Assembly (NCBI RefSeq): GCF_003123745.1
Contig: NZ_QETB01000003.1
Location: 1 to 64,000, forward strand
DNA: 64,000 bases
Direction of reading: 5' to 3'
Source of the DNA: Ancrocorticia populi
GTDB taxonomy: Bacteria; Actinomycetota; Actinomycetes; Actinomycetales; Actinomycetaceae
The notes below the pieces were generated by a model. The model had not been told where the DNA came from. It worked only from the letters and a program-made list of their open reading frames with translations, and did no database searches. The number at the start of each line of letters is the position of its first letter. Position 1 is the stretch's first letter. This document shows positions 25,105-34,495 of this stretch, in pieces. The translations under genes and the position numbers were made by a program.

Positions 25105-27885
25105 ATGACTGAAACGCAGGTGGATCCGATAGCGGGCCGGACCGATGAGATAGCCGCTTCTCTGCATGTTGATGTGGAGCAAGGACTCACTCAGCAAGAG
25201 GCTGCTAGACGCCTCGAGACATACGGTGCCAACGAGCTGGCGGGCAAGCCACCAGTTCCGCTCTGGCGGCGGATCGTCGAACAGCTTAACGATGCTCTGG
25301 TCATTCTGCTATTGGCTGCTGCTGCGGTTTCCATGGCCGCGTGGGCATTGGAAGGCGCGCAGGGAATTCCAGTTGAGGCACTGGTTGTTGTAGCCGTGGT
25401 GATTTTCAACGTAGTTATTGGGATCTTCGAGGAATCCAAAGCCGCCGACGCCGTGGCAGCGTTGGCTGAGATGACTCAGGCACAATCCGTTGTGCTGCGC
25501 GATGGCCAAAACAAGCTTATCCATGCCGCCGATTTAGTTTCTGGAGATGTCCTCATCCTCGGAGAAGGCGATCAGGTGGGCGCCGATGCGCGCCTCTTCA
25601 AGGCGTCCTCTCTCCGTGTTGCCGAAGCTGCCCTGACAGGCGAATCAACGCCTGTCACGAAGTCCCCGGAACCACTCAGCGGGAACGTTGCGATAGGGGA
25701 CCGCACGAACATGGTGTTCCGTGGAACGGCCGTGACTGGGGGAGCTGGCAGGGCCATCGTGACAGGGACCGGTATGTCCACCGAGATAGGCAATATCGCC
25801 ACGATGCTCGATCAGACGGAAGAAGAAGACACACCGCTGCAGCGCGAGATCGATGGTGTGAGCAAACTGCTGGGGCGAGTTGTCATCGCCATCGCGCTCA
25901 TCATCATGATCACAATCGCGATCGTGCAAACTCCCGAGTCAGCGAGCGATTGGGTGACGATTCTGCTGCTCGGCGTTTCTCTAGCGGTTGCCGCCGTGCC
26001 AGAGGGACTGCCCGCGATCCTCTCTGTTGTGTTGGCGCTTGGTGTGCGGAGAATGGCGGAGCGCAATGCGGTGGTGAAGAAGCTGAACTCAGCGGAAACG
26101 TTGGGTTCTGCCTCCGTGATCTGCACGGATAAGACTGGCACCCTGACCCAGAATGAGATGACGATCAAAGAAATCGTTACTAGTTCCGGGCGGGCCACCC
26201 TCAGCGGAGTTGGCTACGCACCCGAGGGGGAACTCGAGTCCAGTTCGCTCGCCGTGGTTGAGGAATCGCGGGCGCTTCTTGAGGCGGGAGCCCTTGCCAA
26301 CGATGCCCAACTGAACAACAGGGATGGACGCTGGGAGATCACGGGCGATCCTACGGATGCAGCATTCCTCACGGCGGTGGGTAAAGCACCCGGACTGGCA
26401 GAGCAGATCACCAAAACGGAGCGTTTGGCCGATGTTCCCTTCTCTTCTGAGCGCAAAATGATGTCTACTCTTCATCGCAATGCCGAAGGTGATGTCATGA
26501 TCCTCGCGAAGGGCGCGCCAGACGTTCTCTTGGAGCACTGTAGCGAGGTCCTCGTTGACGGCCAGCACGTTCGGCTAGACGAGGACCGGAAGGCCGGCCT
26601 GCTCTCGCAGGTGGAGGAGCTCACGGCCAAGGCGTACCGTACGTTGGGCGTTGCTGTCAGGGCGAGCGATATCCCGGCTCCAGAGGATTATGACGAATCA
26701 TGCGAGCGCGATCTCGTCTATATCGGCGTTGTCGGGATCATCGATCCTCCTAGGGCCGAGGCGGCTGTCGCAATTGAAGAAGCTCATCGGGCTGGTATCC
26801 GCGTGGTCATGATCACGGGAGATCACCCGGAAACAGCCCGACGGATCGCCCGCGATCTCGGGATTGTCAGCGATGAGGACGATTCCGTCATGGTTGGCCA
26901 CGAGATAGAGGAAGCGAGCGAGGATCAACTTCAGGAGCTCGCCCGGGACATCTCGGTCTACGCAAGGGTAGCGCCAGAGCACAAACTGCGGATTGTCGAT
27001 GCCCTTCAAGCCGAGGGCCAAGTTGTGGCGATGACGGGCGATGGTGTGAACGATGCTCCAGCCCTCAAATCAGCCGATATCGGCATCGCCATGGGAATCA
27101 CGGGAACCGAGGTCACCAAAGATGCTGCCAAGATGGTGCTGGGTGATGACAACTTTGCCACGATCGTTGCCGCCGTTCGTGAGGGCAGGGTCATCTTTGA
27201 CAACATCAAGAAGTTCCTACGCTACCTCCTAGCCTCGAACATGGGCGAGGTGCTCACCATGTTCTTCGGGGTAGTACTCATGGGTGTGATTGGACTGACG
27301 GAGGCTGCCGATGCCGCGGGCGTACACCTAGCTCTTCCACTTTTGGCAACTCAGATTCTGTGGATCAACCTGGTTACGGATACCGGTCCGGCGCTGGCGG
27401 TGGGCGTGGATCCTGAAATAGGGGATGTGATGGGGAATTCTCCTCGATCCTCCAAAGACAAGGTGATTGATGGAGCCATGTGGCGCACCATCATGACCAC
27501 GGGTTTCACCATGGCGTTTGTGTGTCTGCTGACGATGGACCTCTGGTTGCCTGCAGGCTTGATCAGCGGCGGAACAGACGATCTGACGACCGTCCGCACC
27601 GCCGTGTTCACCACCCTAGTGTTCTGCAATCTCTTTTCAGTGCTCAACGCACGTTCCGCCACTCTGAGTGCCTTCAATGGTATCGGCAGCAATAAGCTGC
27701 TGTGGGGCGCCATTCTTCTGGGAGTTGTCCTACAAGTAGCGGTTGTGGAGATTCCGTTCTTGCAGGAGGCCTTTGGCACCGCTTCCCTTGACCTAGCTCA
27801 TTGGGGCGTTGCCCTTGGCCTATCTTCCCTCGTCTTGTGGGTAGAGGAAGGGCGAAAGCTCCTTAGCTCTCGAACCACTCGTTGA
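25105..27885 (+). CDS. P-type ATPase, Ca2+-type (IIA/PMR1-like)
   Basis: ATP-driven cation exporter of 926 residues. The phosphorylation motif CTDKTGTLT places Asp342; TGES in the actuator domain (ALTGEST), GDGVNDAPAL in the hinge and a PEGLP motif in M4 (AVPEGLPAILSV) are all present. M5 has NMGEVL and M6 has NLVTDTGPA, the Asn/Asp pair that ligates Ca2+ in SERCA and PMR1 enzymes. This residue set fits Ca2+ or Mn2+ transport better than H+ or Na+/K+. About ten membrane helices. Start ATG at 25105 has no clear ribosome-binding site. The 3' end overlaps the convergent glycosyltransferase gene by 23 nt. Confidence 0.9.
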   Translation: MTETQVDPIAGRTDEIAASLHVDVEQGLTQQEAARRLETYGANELAGKPPVPLWRRIVEQLNDALVILLLAAAAVSMAAWALEGAQGIPVEALVVVAVVIFNVVIGIFEESKAADAVAALAEMTQAQSVVLRDGQNKLIHAADLVSGDVLILGEGDQVGADARLFKASSLRVAEAALTGESTPVTKSPEPLSGNVAIGDRTNMVFRGTAVTGGAGRAIVTGTGMSTEIGNIATMLDQTEEEDTPLQREIDGVSKLLGRVVIAIALIIMITIAIVQTPESASDWVTILLLGVSLAVAAVPEGLPAILSVVLALGVRRMAERNAVVKKLNSAETLGSASVICTDKTGTLTQNEMTIKEIVTSSGRATLSGVGYAPEGELESSSLAVVEESRALLEAGALANDAQLNNRDGRWEITGDPTDAAFLTAVGKAPGLAEQITKTERLADVPFSSERKMMSTLHRNAEGDVMILAKGAPDVLLEHCSEVLVDGQHVRLDEDRKAGLLSQVEELTAKAYRTLGVAVRASDIPAPEDYDESCERDLVYIGVVGIIDPPRAEAAVAIEEAHRAGIRVVMITGDHPETARRIARDLGIVSDEDDSVMVGHEIEEASEDQLQELARDISVYARVAPEHKLRIVDALQAEGQVVAMTGDGVNDAPALKSADIGIAMGITGTEVTKDAAKMVLGDDNFATIVAAVREGRVIFDNIKKFLRYLLASNMGEVLTMFFGVVLMGVIGLTEAADAAGVHLALPLLATQILWINLVTDTGPALAVGVDPEIGDVMGNSPRSSKDKVIDGAMWRTIMTTGFTMAFVCLLTMDLWLPAGLISGGTDDLTTVRTAVFTTLVFCNLFSVLNARSATLSAFNGIGSNKLLWGAILLGVVLQVAVVEIPFLQEAFGTASLDLAHWGVALGLSSLVLWVEEGRKLLSSRTTR

Positions 27886-28921
27886 CGCGGGAAACAACCT
27901 CCCGATCAAAGGCATCATCGCTGTGATGCTCGTTGACCCAACCGGTGAAGCTGCCACCAGCGGCCGCGTCGAGTTCGGCGCGGCACTGTTCAGGCTCCGT
28001 GATGGCTTGGTAGAGCATCTTCTCCGCCTCTGACTCGGATGTGTAGAGGTAGGGGTAATCGGCGGGAAGCAACGCCCGCGCCCACGCAAGATCGGGGAAT
28101 ATCCCGATCACTCCTGAGCCCATGGCTTCCACGTAGGCCAGGCCGTATGCCTCTTCCGTGGCAGTCGCGAGGAAGGCGGTAGTCTGGGCGAGCGCCTGAT
28201 AGTAGGAAGAGCGTTGGGATGTGAGCGGCCCAACCCATACCCAGTTGAGGCGGGAGAACTCCATGGCCTTCTCACTGACGAGGTGCGTCTCATGAAGGCG
28301 CATCTCAACCGTTAGGCGCGTACGCGCTCTAACCTTTTCCACGACCTTCCGGAAGAAGTCTGGACGCTTCGTGCGCGTGAGGTAGATGGCGGGGTAGAGC
28401 ACGATGGGGACCTCGGTTGCCTGACGCTCCTGTACGTGATCGAGCCGGAAGCCCAAGTTCACCCACGCCAACTTTGCCTGAGCCGCGATATCCGACGTGG
28501 TGCGCTTTGCGACCATCTCCCGAACCTCTTGCGCGGTGCGGTGAGATGAGGCGAAGGTGGGAAACAGCGCACAGGAGAGTGCGAAAAGCTGCTTTTCTAC
28601 CCGATGCTCGAGATCTCGGACCGGCCACCACACAAAGTTCATGATCTGGGGCTGGACATCCTCTCCCGAGGCGTGAAAGACGGTCCGCCACACGTCACAG
28701 GAATCCAGAACGTCCATGTTGATAATGACCGAATCGGCCGGATCCACAAACGCCAAGGGAACTACGTCAAAGCCATCGCACCGGCGAGGGGCCGGGCCGA
28801 TGAGGTTTGAGCCGGGGAAGAGGCGAAGGAATCGCCGAACGAGAGTCGGGCCAGCATCCTTGCCTGCCACATGTCCATCCTCAGTGATAACTGTGGCGTC
28901 GCGCTTAATAAATACCTGCAT
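27863..28921 (-). CDS. Glycosyltransferase, GT4-like
   Basis: Cytoplasmic 352-residue protein with the C-terminal GT-B nucleotide-sugar site: WVGPLTSQRSSYYQALAQTTAFLATATEEAYGLAYVEAMGSGVIGIFPDL in segments, where the EAYGLAYVEAMGSG element matches the E-x7-E motif of family-4 transferases. The N-terminal half is less typical and includes a Trp-rich patch (IMNFVWWPVRD). Donor and acceptor are unknown. ATG at 28921 lies 3 nt after the stop of the membrane pyrophosphatase, so it is probably co-transcribed with it, an unexpected pairing. Overlaps the P-ATPase end. Confidence 0.78.
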   Translation of the reverse strand: MQVFIKRDATVITEDGHVAGKDAGPTLVRRFLRLFPGSNLIGPAPRRCDGFDVVPLAFVDPADSVIINMDVLDSCDVWRTVFHASGEDVQPQIMNFVWWPVRDLEHRVEKQLFALSCALFPTFASSHRTAQEVREMVAKRTTSDIAAQAKLAWVNLGFRLDHVQERQATEVPIVLYPAIYLTRTKRPDFFRKVVEKVRARTRLTVEMRLHETHLVSEKAMEFSRLNWVWVGPLTSQRSSYYQALAQTTAFLATATEEAYGLAYVEAMGSGVIGIFPDLAWARALLPADYPYLYTSESEAEKMLYQAITEPEQCRAELDAAAGGSFTGWVNEHHSDDAFDREVVSRVNEWFES

Positions 28922-28924
28922 GGT

Positions 28925-31366
28925 TTACTCGCTAATCTCGGTTTGGATCCGCATTCCGTAGAAGGAGCGGTAAATGAAATACACGGCGATGAGGAAGAAG
29001 ATCCCAGCGCCGATATGGACTGTAAGGCCGTAGCCCATCGATGTCAGGCCTACGGCAAGCTCAACTGCGAGCATGCCGAACAGCGTGGTGAATTTGATGA
29101 TGGGATTAAGCGCTACGGAACTCGTGTCCTTGAAAGGATCACCAACGGTATCGCCCACGATCGTTGCGTCATGGAGCGCGGTTCCTTTTGCGTGAAGATC
29201 GGTTTCTACAACCTTCTTAGCGTTGTCCCAAGCCCCGCCAGCATTCGCCATGTAGATAGCCTGATACAGCCCGAAGATCGCAAGGGAAATGAGATACCCA
29301 ATCATGAGGTAGGGCTCCACGAATGCAAATGCGAGAGTAGAGAAGAACACTGCGAGGAAGATGTTCAGCATGCCTTGTTGAGCATATTGAGTACAGATTT
29401 CCACAACGGAGCGAGAGTCCTTCTCCGAAGCACGCTCTGAGCTGCTATCGAGGTGAATGTGTTCCTTGATGAACTCGACCGCACGATAAGCTCCGGTAGT
29501 AACGGCTTGCATAGAGGCACCCGAGAACCAGTAGACAACCGCACCGCCCAGAATCAGTCCCAAAAGGAACGGGGCGTGCATGATCGAGAGATTCTCGACG
29601 TTCTCAGTCAAACCGTCTGTCAAGCCGATGATGATCGAGAAGATCATCGTGGTGGCTCCCACCACGGCCGTTCCAATCAGCACCGGCTTCGCCGTAGCCT
29701 TGAACGTATTTCCCGCGCCATCGTTCTCCTCGAGCATCAGCTTGGAGGTTTCCCAATTGGGTTCGAATCCGAAATCAGTAGCGATTTGATCGCCGATCCC
29801 GTCGATTTGTTCGATCTGTGACAGCTCGTACACAGATTGGGCGTTATCAGTGACGGGGCCGTAGGAATCTACCGCGATTGTTACGGGGCCCATGCCAAGG
29901 AAGCCAAAGGCCACAAGGCCAAAGGCGAACACCGCAGGGGCGATCATGTAGTCCCCGAGCCCTTGCGTTGAGATTCCGAAGGCGACGGCCATCAGGCCCA
30001 CGATGGTTATACCCAACCAGTACGCGGAGAAGTTGCCAGCCACAATACCGGACAGGATGTTGAGGGATGCACCGCCCTCACGCGAACTCTTCACTGTTTC
30101 ACGCACGTGCCGGGACTTCGTGGAAGTAAACGCCTTGACCAGTTCTGGGATAAGAGCACCAGCGAGTGTCCCACAAGTGATGATTAGGGCCAGTTTCCAT
30201 CCCAGCCCGTCTTCGCCGTTGCCGAGAATTGCAGCAGTTGTGGCGAAGGTGAAGATGATGCAAATAATGGAAGTGAGCCACACGAGTGAAGTTAACGGCG
30301 CTTCAAAGTTCATCTCCTTAGCTTCGCGGTACTTGCGACCGGCGATCGCATGATTGATCGCGTAGGCGATACCGGAGGCCACAACCATCGCGGCCCGCAC
30401 GGCAAAGATCCACACGAGCAGGAGCCCCTGCATAGCAACGTCATCTACAGCGAGCAGGATGAAAGTGACCAGCGCGACGCCGGTCACTCCGTATGTCTCG
30501 AAGCCATCTGCCGATGGTCCAACAGAATCTCCTGCGTTGTCTCCCGTGCAGTCGGCGATCACGCCCGGGTTGCGAGGATCGTCTTCATCGATCTTGAAAA
30601 CGATCTTCATGAGATCTGATCCGATATCGGCGATCTTTGTGAAGATACCGCCTGCGATACGAAGCGCCGATGCCCCGAGCGATTCTCCGATAGCAAAGCC
30701 AATGAAGCAGGCTCCGCCGATTTCCCGAGGCAGGAATAGCAAGATGATGAGCATCATGATGAGCTCCAGGGAAATCAGCACCATACCGATGGACATACCG
30801 GACTTGAGCGGGATTTGATGGGTGGGGAGTGGCTTACCACGCAGTGAGGCGAATGCCGTGCGCGAGTTAGCGAAGGTATTTACCCGAATGCCGAACCACG
30901 CCACGGCATATGACCCTGCCATACCGAGAAGGCTGAAGAAGACGATGATGCCCACGCGGCTCCAAGGGAATCCGACCAGGAATTTGTAGTAGCCCACGAT
31001 CACCACGGTGATGAACACCCAGAGGATCATGAGGAACTCTCCTTGCTTGGTCAAATAGGCCTTACATGTGGTGTAGATCAGCTCGGAGATATTGAGCATA
31101 GCGTGATGGACCGGCAAGCTCCTTAGCTGGCTGTAGCTGAGAATTCCGAATCCCAAGCCACACACGCAGATGATCATTCCGATAATCAGGAGGGTATGGC
31201 CAGTGGCGCCAATTGCAGTAGAAACATTATCCAAGGTTGGCAGGACCAAGCTGGCCTCACCGCCATGGATTACTCCTTCTTCATCACCTCCTCCGGAACT
31301 ACAGCCCGCCAAGAGGGCTAAAAGGGCAAGAGCCGGTAGGGCGCGTATTGAATGTGGTGCGTGCAT
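28925..31366 (-). CDS. hppA: Membrane-bound proton-pumping pyrophosphatase with N-terminal lipobox
   Basis: Hydrolyses PPi and pumps cations across the membrane. The 813 residues include GDNAGDSVGPSADGFETYG, the TDNAQSVYELS region, DNAKKVVE and GDTVGDPFKD, the PPi/Mg2+ ligands. Lys556 in NTFKATAK occupies the site whose Lys marks K+-independent enzymes. Two oddities. The N-terminus looks like a lipoprotein signal (LLALLAGCSSGGG, Cys22), unusual for this family. And the D-x7-K-x-E element reads DIGSDLMKIVF (247-257), one residue shorter and without the Glu. The sequence resembles the divergent clade I associate with Bacteroidetes-type enzymes rather than the usual actinobacterial one. Likely co-transcribed with the following glycosyltransferase. 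Confidence 0.93.
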   Translation of the reverse strand: MHAPHSIRALPALALLALLAGCSSGGGDEEGVIHGGEASLVLPTLDNVSTAIGATGHTLLIIGMIICVCGLGFGILSYSQLRSLPVHHAMLNISELIYTTCKAYLTKQGEFLMILWVFITVVIVGYYKFLVGFPWSRVGIIVFFSLLGMAGSYAVAWFGIRVNTFANSRTAFASLRGKPLPTHQIPLKSGMSIGMVLISLELIMMLIILLFLPREIGGACFIGFAIGESLGASALRIAGGIFTKIADIGSDLMKIVFKIDEDDPRNPGVIADCTGDNAGDSVGPSADGFETYGVTGVALVTFILLAVDDVAMQGLLLVWIFAVRAAMVVASGIAYAINHAIAGRKYREAKEMNFEAPLTSLVWLTSIICIIFTFATTAAILGNGEDGLGWKLALIITCGTLAGALIPELVKAFTSTKSRHVRETVKSSREGGASLNILSGIVAGNFSAYWLGITIVGLMAVAFGISTQGLGDYMIAPAVFAFGLVAFGFLGMGPVTIAVDSYGPVTDNAQSVYELSQIEQIDGIGDQIATDFGFEPNWETSKLMLEENDGAGNTFKATAKPVLIGTAVVGATTMIFSIIIGLTDGLTENVENLSIMHAPFLLGLILGGAVVYWFSGASMQAVTTGAYRAVEFIKEHIHLDSSSERASEKDSRSVVEICTQYAQQGMLNIFLAVFFSTLAFAFVEPYLMIGYLISLAIFGLYQAIYMANAGGAWDNAKKVVETDLHAKGTALHDATIVGDTVGDPFKDTSSVALNPIIKFTTLFGMLAVELAVGLTSMGYGLTVHIGAGIFFLIAVYFIYRSFYGMRIQTEISE

Positions 31367-31522
31367 GGTTCCTCGACGTAGCTGGTGTTCACATCACCAT
31401 CGAACCTAGGTGATGAGCGCCACGTTTGCAGCGCATTTGCTCAACTCGAATGCCCGATCTGAACATTCGTGCACGTCACCACGCTTCGATTGGGTACTTA
31501 GTCCCAGAATATGGAAGTGGGC

Positions 31523-32860
31523 CTAACTGGCCAGAAGGGTGAGTATGTCCCCGCCGAGGAGAAGCAATTCCATCGTGTTGTCATTTACGGCTGTAGCATC
31601 GTCGCTGGACGCTATCAGAACAACTGTTACGCGGTCTCCCGATTCCGTTTCCCCCGTCCAGGAGCCTGCGAGAACCCCGGGAAGTGAACCACCTTTGAAC
31701 CAGAGGTTGTTATACCCAGACACGGAAACCGCAGTATTTGCGCCGAGAATCTCATCGAGTTCCGGATGCTGCTCCGATGCGCTATCTAACTGTTCCCATA
31801 TATCGGCAACTTCCTCGGGGCTGGCCGCCCACGTAGGTGCACTCACCTTCGAAGTATCCATATCAACATCGGTAGCTGAGACAGTTAGGTCTTCGAGCGA
31901 ATCGAGTATCTTGGCGCGGCCTTGTTCATCGGCCTCGGAATACTCGCCGAGGCGATCGCTTCCCTCTCCCCATACGAGCTCGAAAAACTGCCGTGTGGTA
32001 GCGACGGGACGCATGTGTTCAGGCACCAACGCGTCCACCTTCTCGCGCCCAACAGCGCCGATTAGCAAATCGGTTGCAGTATTGTCGCTGATCTCGATCA
32101 TCTTCTGCGCGGCCTCGCGAACTGTCACCGTGCTGCCGTCCGGAAGATTCTGAAGATCCCCACTGGGTAGGGACTTGTTGCTGGCCTCAACGGTGAGCTC
32201 ATCGTTCCAGTTGAGCGAGCCATCATCTATCGAGTTGACTACCGCTAGGAGTACCCAGAGCTTAAAGGCTGAGCCTATCGGAGCGACGTCCTGTTCACCG
32301 CTTGCTGCGATATTTTTCTCACCGCTTGTTACGAGGTAGTTAACGTCTATCGGGAGTTCGTCCAACCGTGCTTCTGCGTCTTCGAGAGTGGTCGCTTCCT
32401 CATGATCGTTCTCCGGTGTGAATAGCAATCCGTTGATGGTGCCATCAGCGTCCACTGCTATTTGAACAACGAAGGGGTCGCCTTCGGAACCCGTGAAGGT
32501 GGCAGAAGAGGTTAGCTCATCTCCCGCGTAATCGGTCACTTCAAAGGGCGCCGCCGGACGGAGGTTCTCGTTGAAAAGCGAGACAAGCTCAGTGGGCGGC
32601 ACTTCGGCGGTGAACTCTTGGGAAAAGCGGCCCTCCACATCCCCCTCAGCCACATCCGCGTCTTGCTCAAGAACCGTGTGAATCCACTCCATCGCCTTAC
32701 CGGCCTCGGTGCTCGGGAAGGCAGATGTGGAAACAGGCGCTGAAGTGGGCGCGCTGGACTGAGGGGGTGAGGACTGGCAGCCGGTAAGTACTAATACGAC
32801 CGCGGCAAGGCACGCGGTGATAGCCCTATGCCAAGAGGACCTTGATGGTTTCTCTGGCAC
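31523..32860 (-). CDS. Secreted lipoprotein with class A beta-lactamase-like fold
   Basis: Serine hydrolase related to class A beta-lactamases. Preferred start is GTG at 32860 (445 residues); upstream in-frame starts lie deep in the next gene. The N-terminus is a lipoprotein signal (AITACLAAVVLVLTGC), then a Ser/Pro-rich linker, an about 120-residue lead domain of the type fused to such enzymes, and the catalytic domain with SxxK (GSAFKLW), SDN (ISDNTATD) and KGG (WFKGGSLPG) in place of KTG. These support an active serine enzyme, but they do not show that it destroys beta-lactams; a cell-wall or peptidase role is equally possible. Overlaps the dehydrogenase gene by 35 nt. Confidence 0.8.
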   Translation of the reverse strand: MPEKPSRSSWHRAITACLAAVVLVLTGCQSSPPQSSAPTSAPVSTSAFPSTEAGKAMEWIHTVLEQDADVAEGDVEGRFSQEFTAEVPPTELVSLFNENLRPAAPFEVTDYAGDELTSSATFTGSEGDPFVVQIAVDADGTINGLLFTPENDHEEATTLEDAEARLDELPIDVNYLVTSGEKNIAASGEQDVAPIGSAFKLWVLLAVVNSIDDGSLNWNDELTVEASNKSLPSGDLQNLPDGSTVTVREAAQKMIEISDNTATDLLIGAVGREKVDALVPEHMRPVATTRQFFELVWGEGSDRLGEYSEADEQGRAKILDSLEDLTVSATDVDMDTSKVSAPTWAASPEEVADIWEQLDSASEQHPELDEILGANTAVSVSGYNNLWFKGGSLPGVLAGSWTGETESGDRVTVVLIASSDDATAVNDNTMELLLLGGDILTLLAS

Positions 32861-34259
32861 CGTGTTCGCGGAGCGATTCGAGACTCCTCCTGAAATTCTC
32901 AACAAATGTTGCATCATCTGCGAGCGTACCAAAGACCCTTTGGTTTGAAATGACAGCAGTTTGCTGGCCCTGCTTTTGCTGCGCGGCGAGGGGAAGTAGC
33001 TCATCACTGAGTTGATCGTCCACAGCAATCTTGGAGCCGTCCTCTGCTACACCTTCCATCCCAAGTGCCCAGGCCGCACAAAGTGCGGCTCCAAGTTGGA
33101 CTGAACGGCCCGCCGCGATGTTGTCGCGTAGCGTTGAGATAACAAACTTCGGCATCCTATCGGAGGCGTCCTGAGCGAGCCGCGCAAGCGTGTCTTTAAT
33201 TGCCTCGTTTGTGAACCTCTCAAAGAGTGTGTCCACATAATCGGGAAGATCTATGCCGGGTACGGGTTTGAGCGTGGGAATCGCCTCACGCTCCAGATAG
33301 GCGCGGACGAACGCCTGAATATCTGGGTCGGCAGCTGCCTGATCAGCAAACTCCAGAGGAATGAGCCTCCCCAAATGCGCGAGGGCCTGATGGGACGCAT
33401 TGAGTAGCCGTAGCTTCATAAGCTCATACGGAACAACATCTTCCACCACCTGTACGCCCGCGTCTTCAAGCGGGGGCCGCCCCAACGTGAACTTATCTTC
33501 GAGGACCCACTGTTCGAAAGGCTCACACGTAACGGGCCAAGCGTCATCACCCCCGTAGTTGTCCCGGACGAACTGAATATCGTCCTCAGTGGTGACCGGA
33601 GTAATACGATCCACCATCGAATTAGGGAAGGAGACGTTGGCATCGATCCATTCGGCAAGTTCCGGATCAGTTATTCTGGCCTGAGCAACAACCGCCTCAT
33701 GGGCGATTTTGCCGTTGCCTTGCAGGTTGTCGCACGACATGACGGTGAATGGTTTCTGCCCGGCTGCCCGGCGGCGGCGAAGGGCCTCCACGATATAACC
33801 AAAGGTAGTTGTTGGATGCGCCGGATCCTCCGCGTCCCGCACTGCCGCGGGGGAGTCAACCTTGAAAGTTCCGAGTGCATCGTCAATGTTATAGCCCCCT
33901 TCTGTGACGGTGAGGGACACGATGCGGGTGGTATCGGCCGTCATGGCAGTCAGGACGGCCTCCGGGTCGTCCGGGGCGAAAAGAAATCCGGCAATAGATC
34001 CGATAACAAGATGTTCGGCCTTGCCATGGCTTTTGAGGACCAGCGTGTAAAGGCCATCCTGTTCTTGCATAACGTCTCTCATGCGAGAATCTCCGGGCAT
34101 AACACCTACGCCTAGGATTGCCCAGTCTTGCGCTTTACCCATGCGTATGAGGCGATCGATGAACATTGCTTGATGAGCGCGATGAAAGTTGCCTAGCCCG
34201 AAGTGCACGATACCTGGTATAAGCGAATTTCTGTCATAGGGAGCAGTTAATGAAGCCAT
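32826..34259 (-). CDS. Mannitol dehydrogenase-family polyol/uronate oxidoreductase
   Basis: Long-chain, metal-independent NAD-dependent polyol dehydrogenase. The 477 residues start with IVHFGLGNFHRAHQAMFIDRL, the nucleotide-binding entry of the mannitol 2-dehydrogenase and fructuronate reductase family, and contain the catalytic KLRLLNASHQALAHLG stretch (Lys, Asn and His). Overall similarity is nearest mannitol 2-dehydrogenase (fructose to mannitol), although tagaturonate or fructuronate reductases share these motifs. ATG at 34259 with GAGGAGAAG upstream. The gene ends inside the lipoprotein gene and is divergent from PPi-PEPCK. Confidence 0.85.
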   Translation of the reverse strand: MASLTAPYDRNSLIPGIVHFGLGNFHRAHQAMFIDRLIRMGKAQDWAILGVGVMPGDSRMRDVMQEQDGLYTLVLKSHGKAEHLVIGSIAGFLFAPDDPEAVLTAMTADTTRIVSLTVTEGGYNIDDALGTFKVDSPAAVRDAEDPAHPTTTFGYIVEALRRRRAAGQKPFTVMSCDNLQGNGKIAHEAVVAQARITDPELAEWIDANVSFPNSMVDRITPVTTEDDIQFVRDNYGGDDAWPVTCEPFEQWVLEDKFTLGRPPLEDAGVQVVEDVVPYELMKLRLLNASHQALAHLGRLIPLEFADQAAADPDIQAFVRAYLEREAIPTLKPVPGIDLPDYVDTLFERFTNEAIKDTLARLAQDASDRMPKFVISTLRDNIAAGRSVQLGAALCAAWALGMEGVAEDGSKIAVDDQLSDELLPLAAQQKQGQQTAVISNQRVFGTLADDATFVENFRRSLESLREHGARETIKVLLA

Positions 34260-34495
34260 GATTTATCTTCTCCTCAATAAGATTCACAGGCTGTCAGTGA
34301 GGGGCATCACACTGCCGAGACTACACGATTTGTGGTGCGTCGTCGTCGTTCAAAACCAATCCGCTCAACGCCAAGTGGCCCTTTAGGATATGCCAACCGG
34401 GAACAACCGGGCAGGGACGTGTTCTGAGCGAAGTTGCACTGCTCAAAAGTGCGGTGAAAATGGACTCATGCCGTTACTAGCTCTAACGTTGAGGT

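Noticed and set aside
31392-31415. Inverted repeat CATCACC/GGTGATG upstream of hppA
   Set aside because: Only 7 bp with a 10-nt loop, no T-tract, in a 156-nt gap; could easily be chance.
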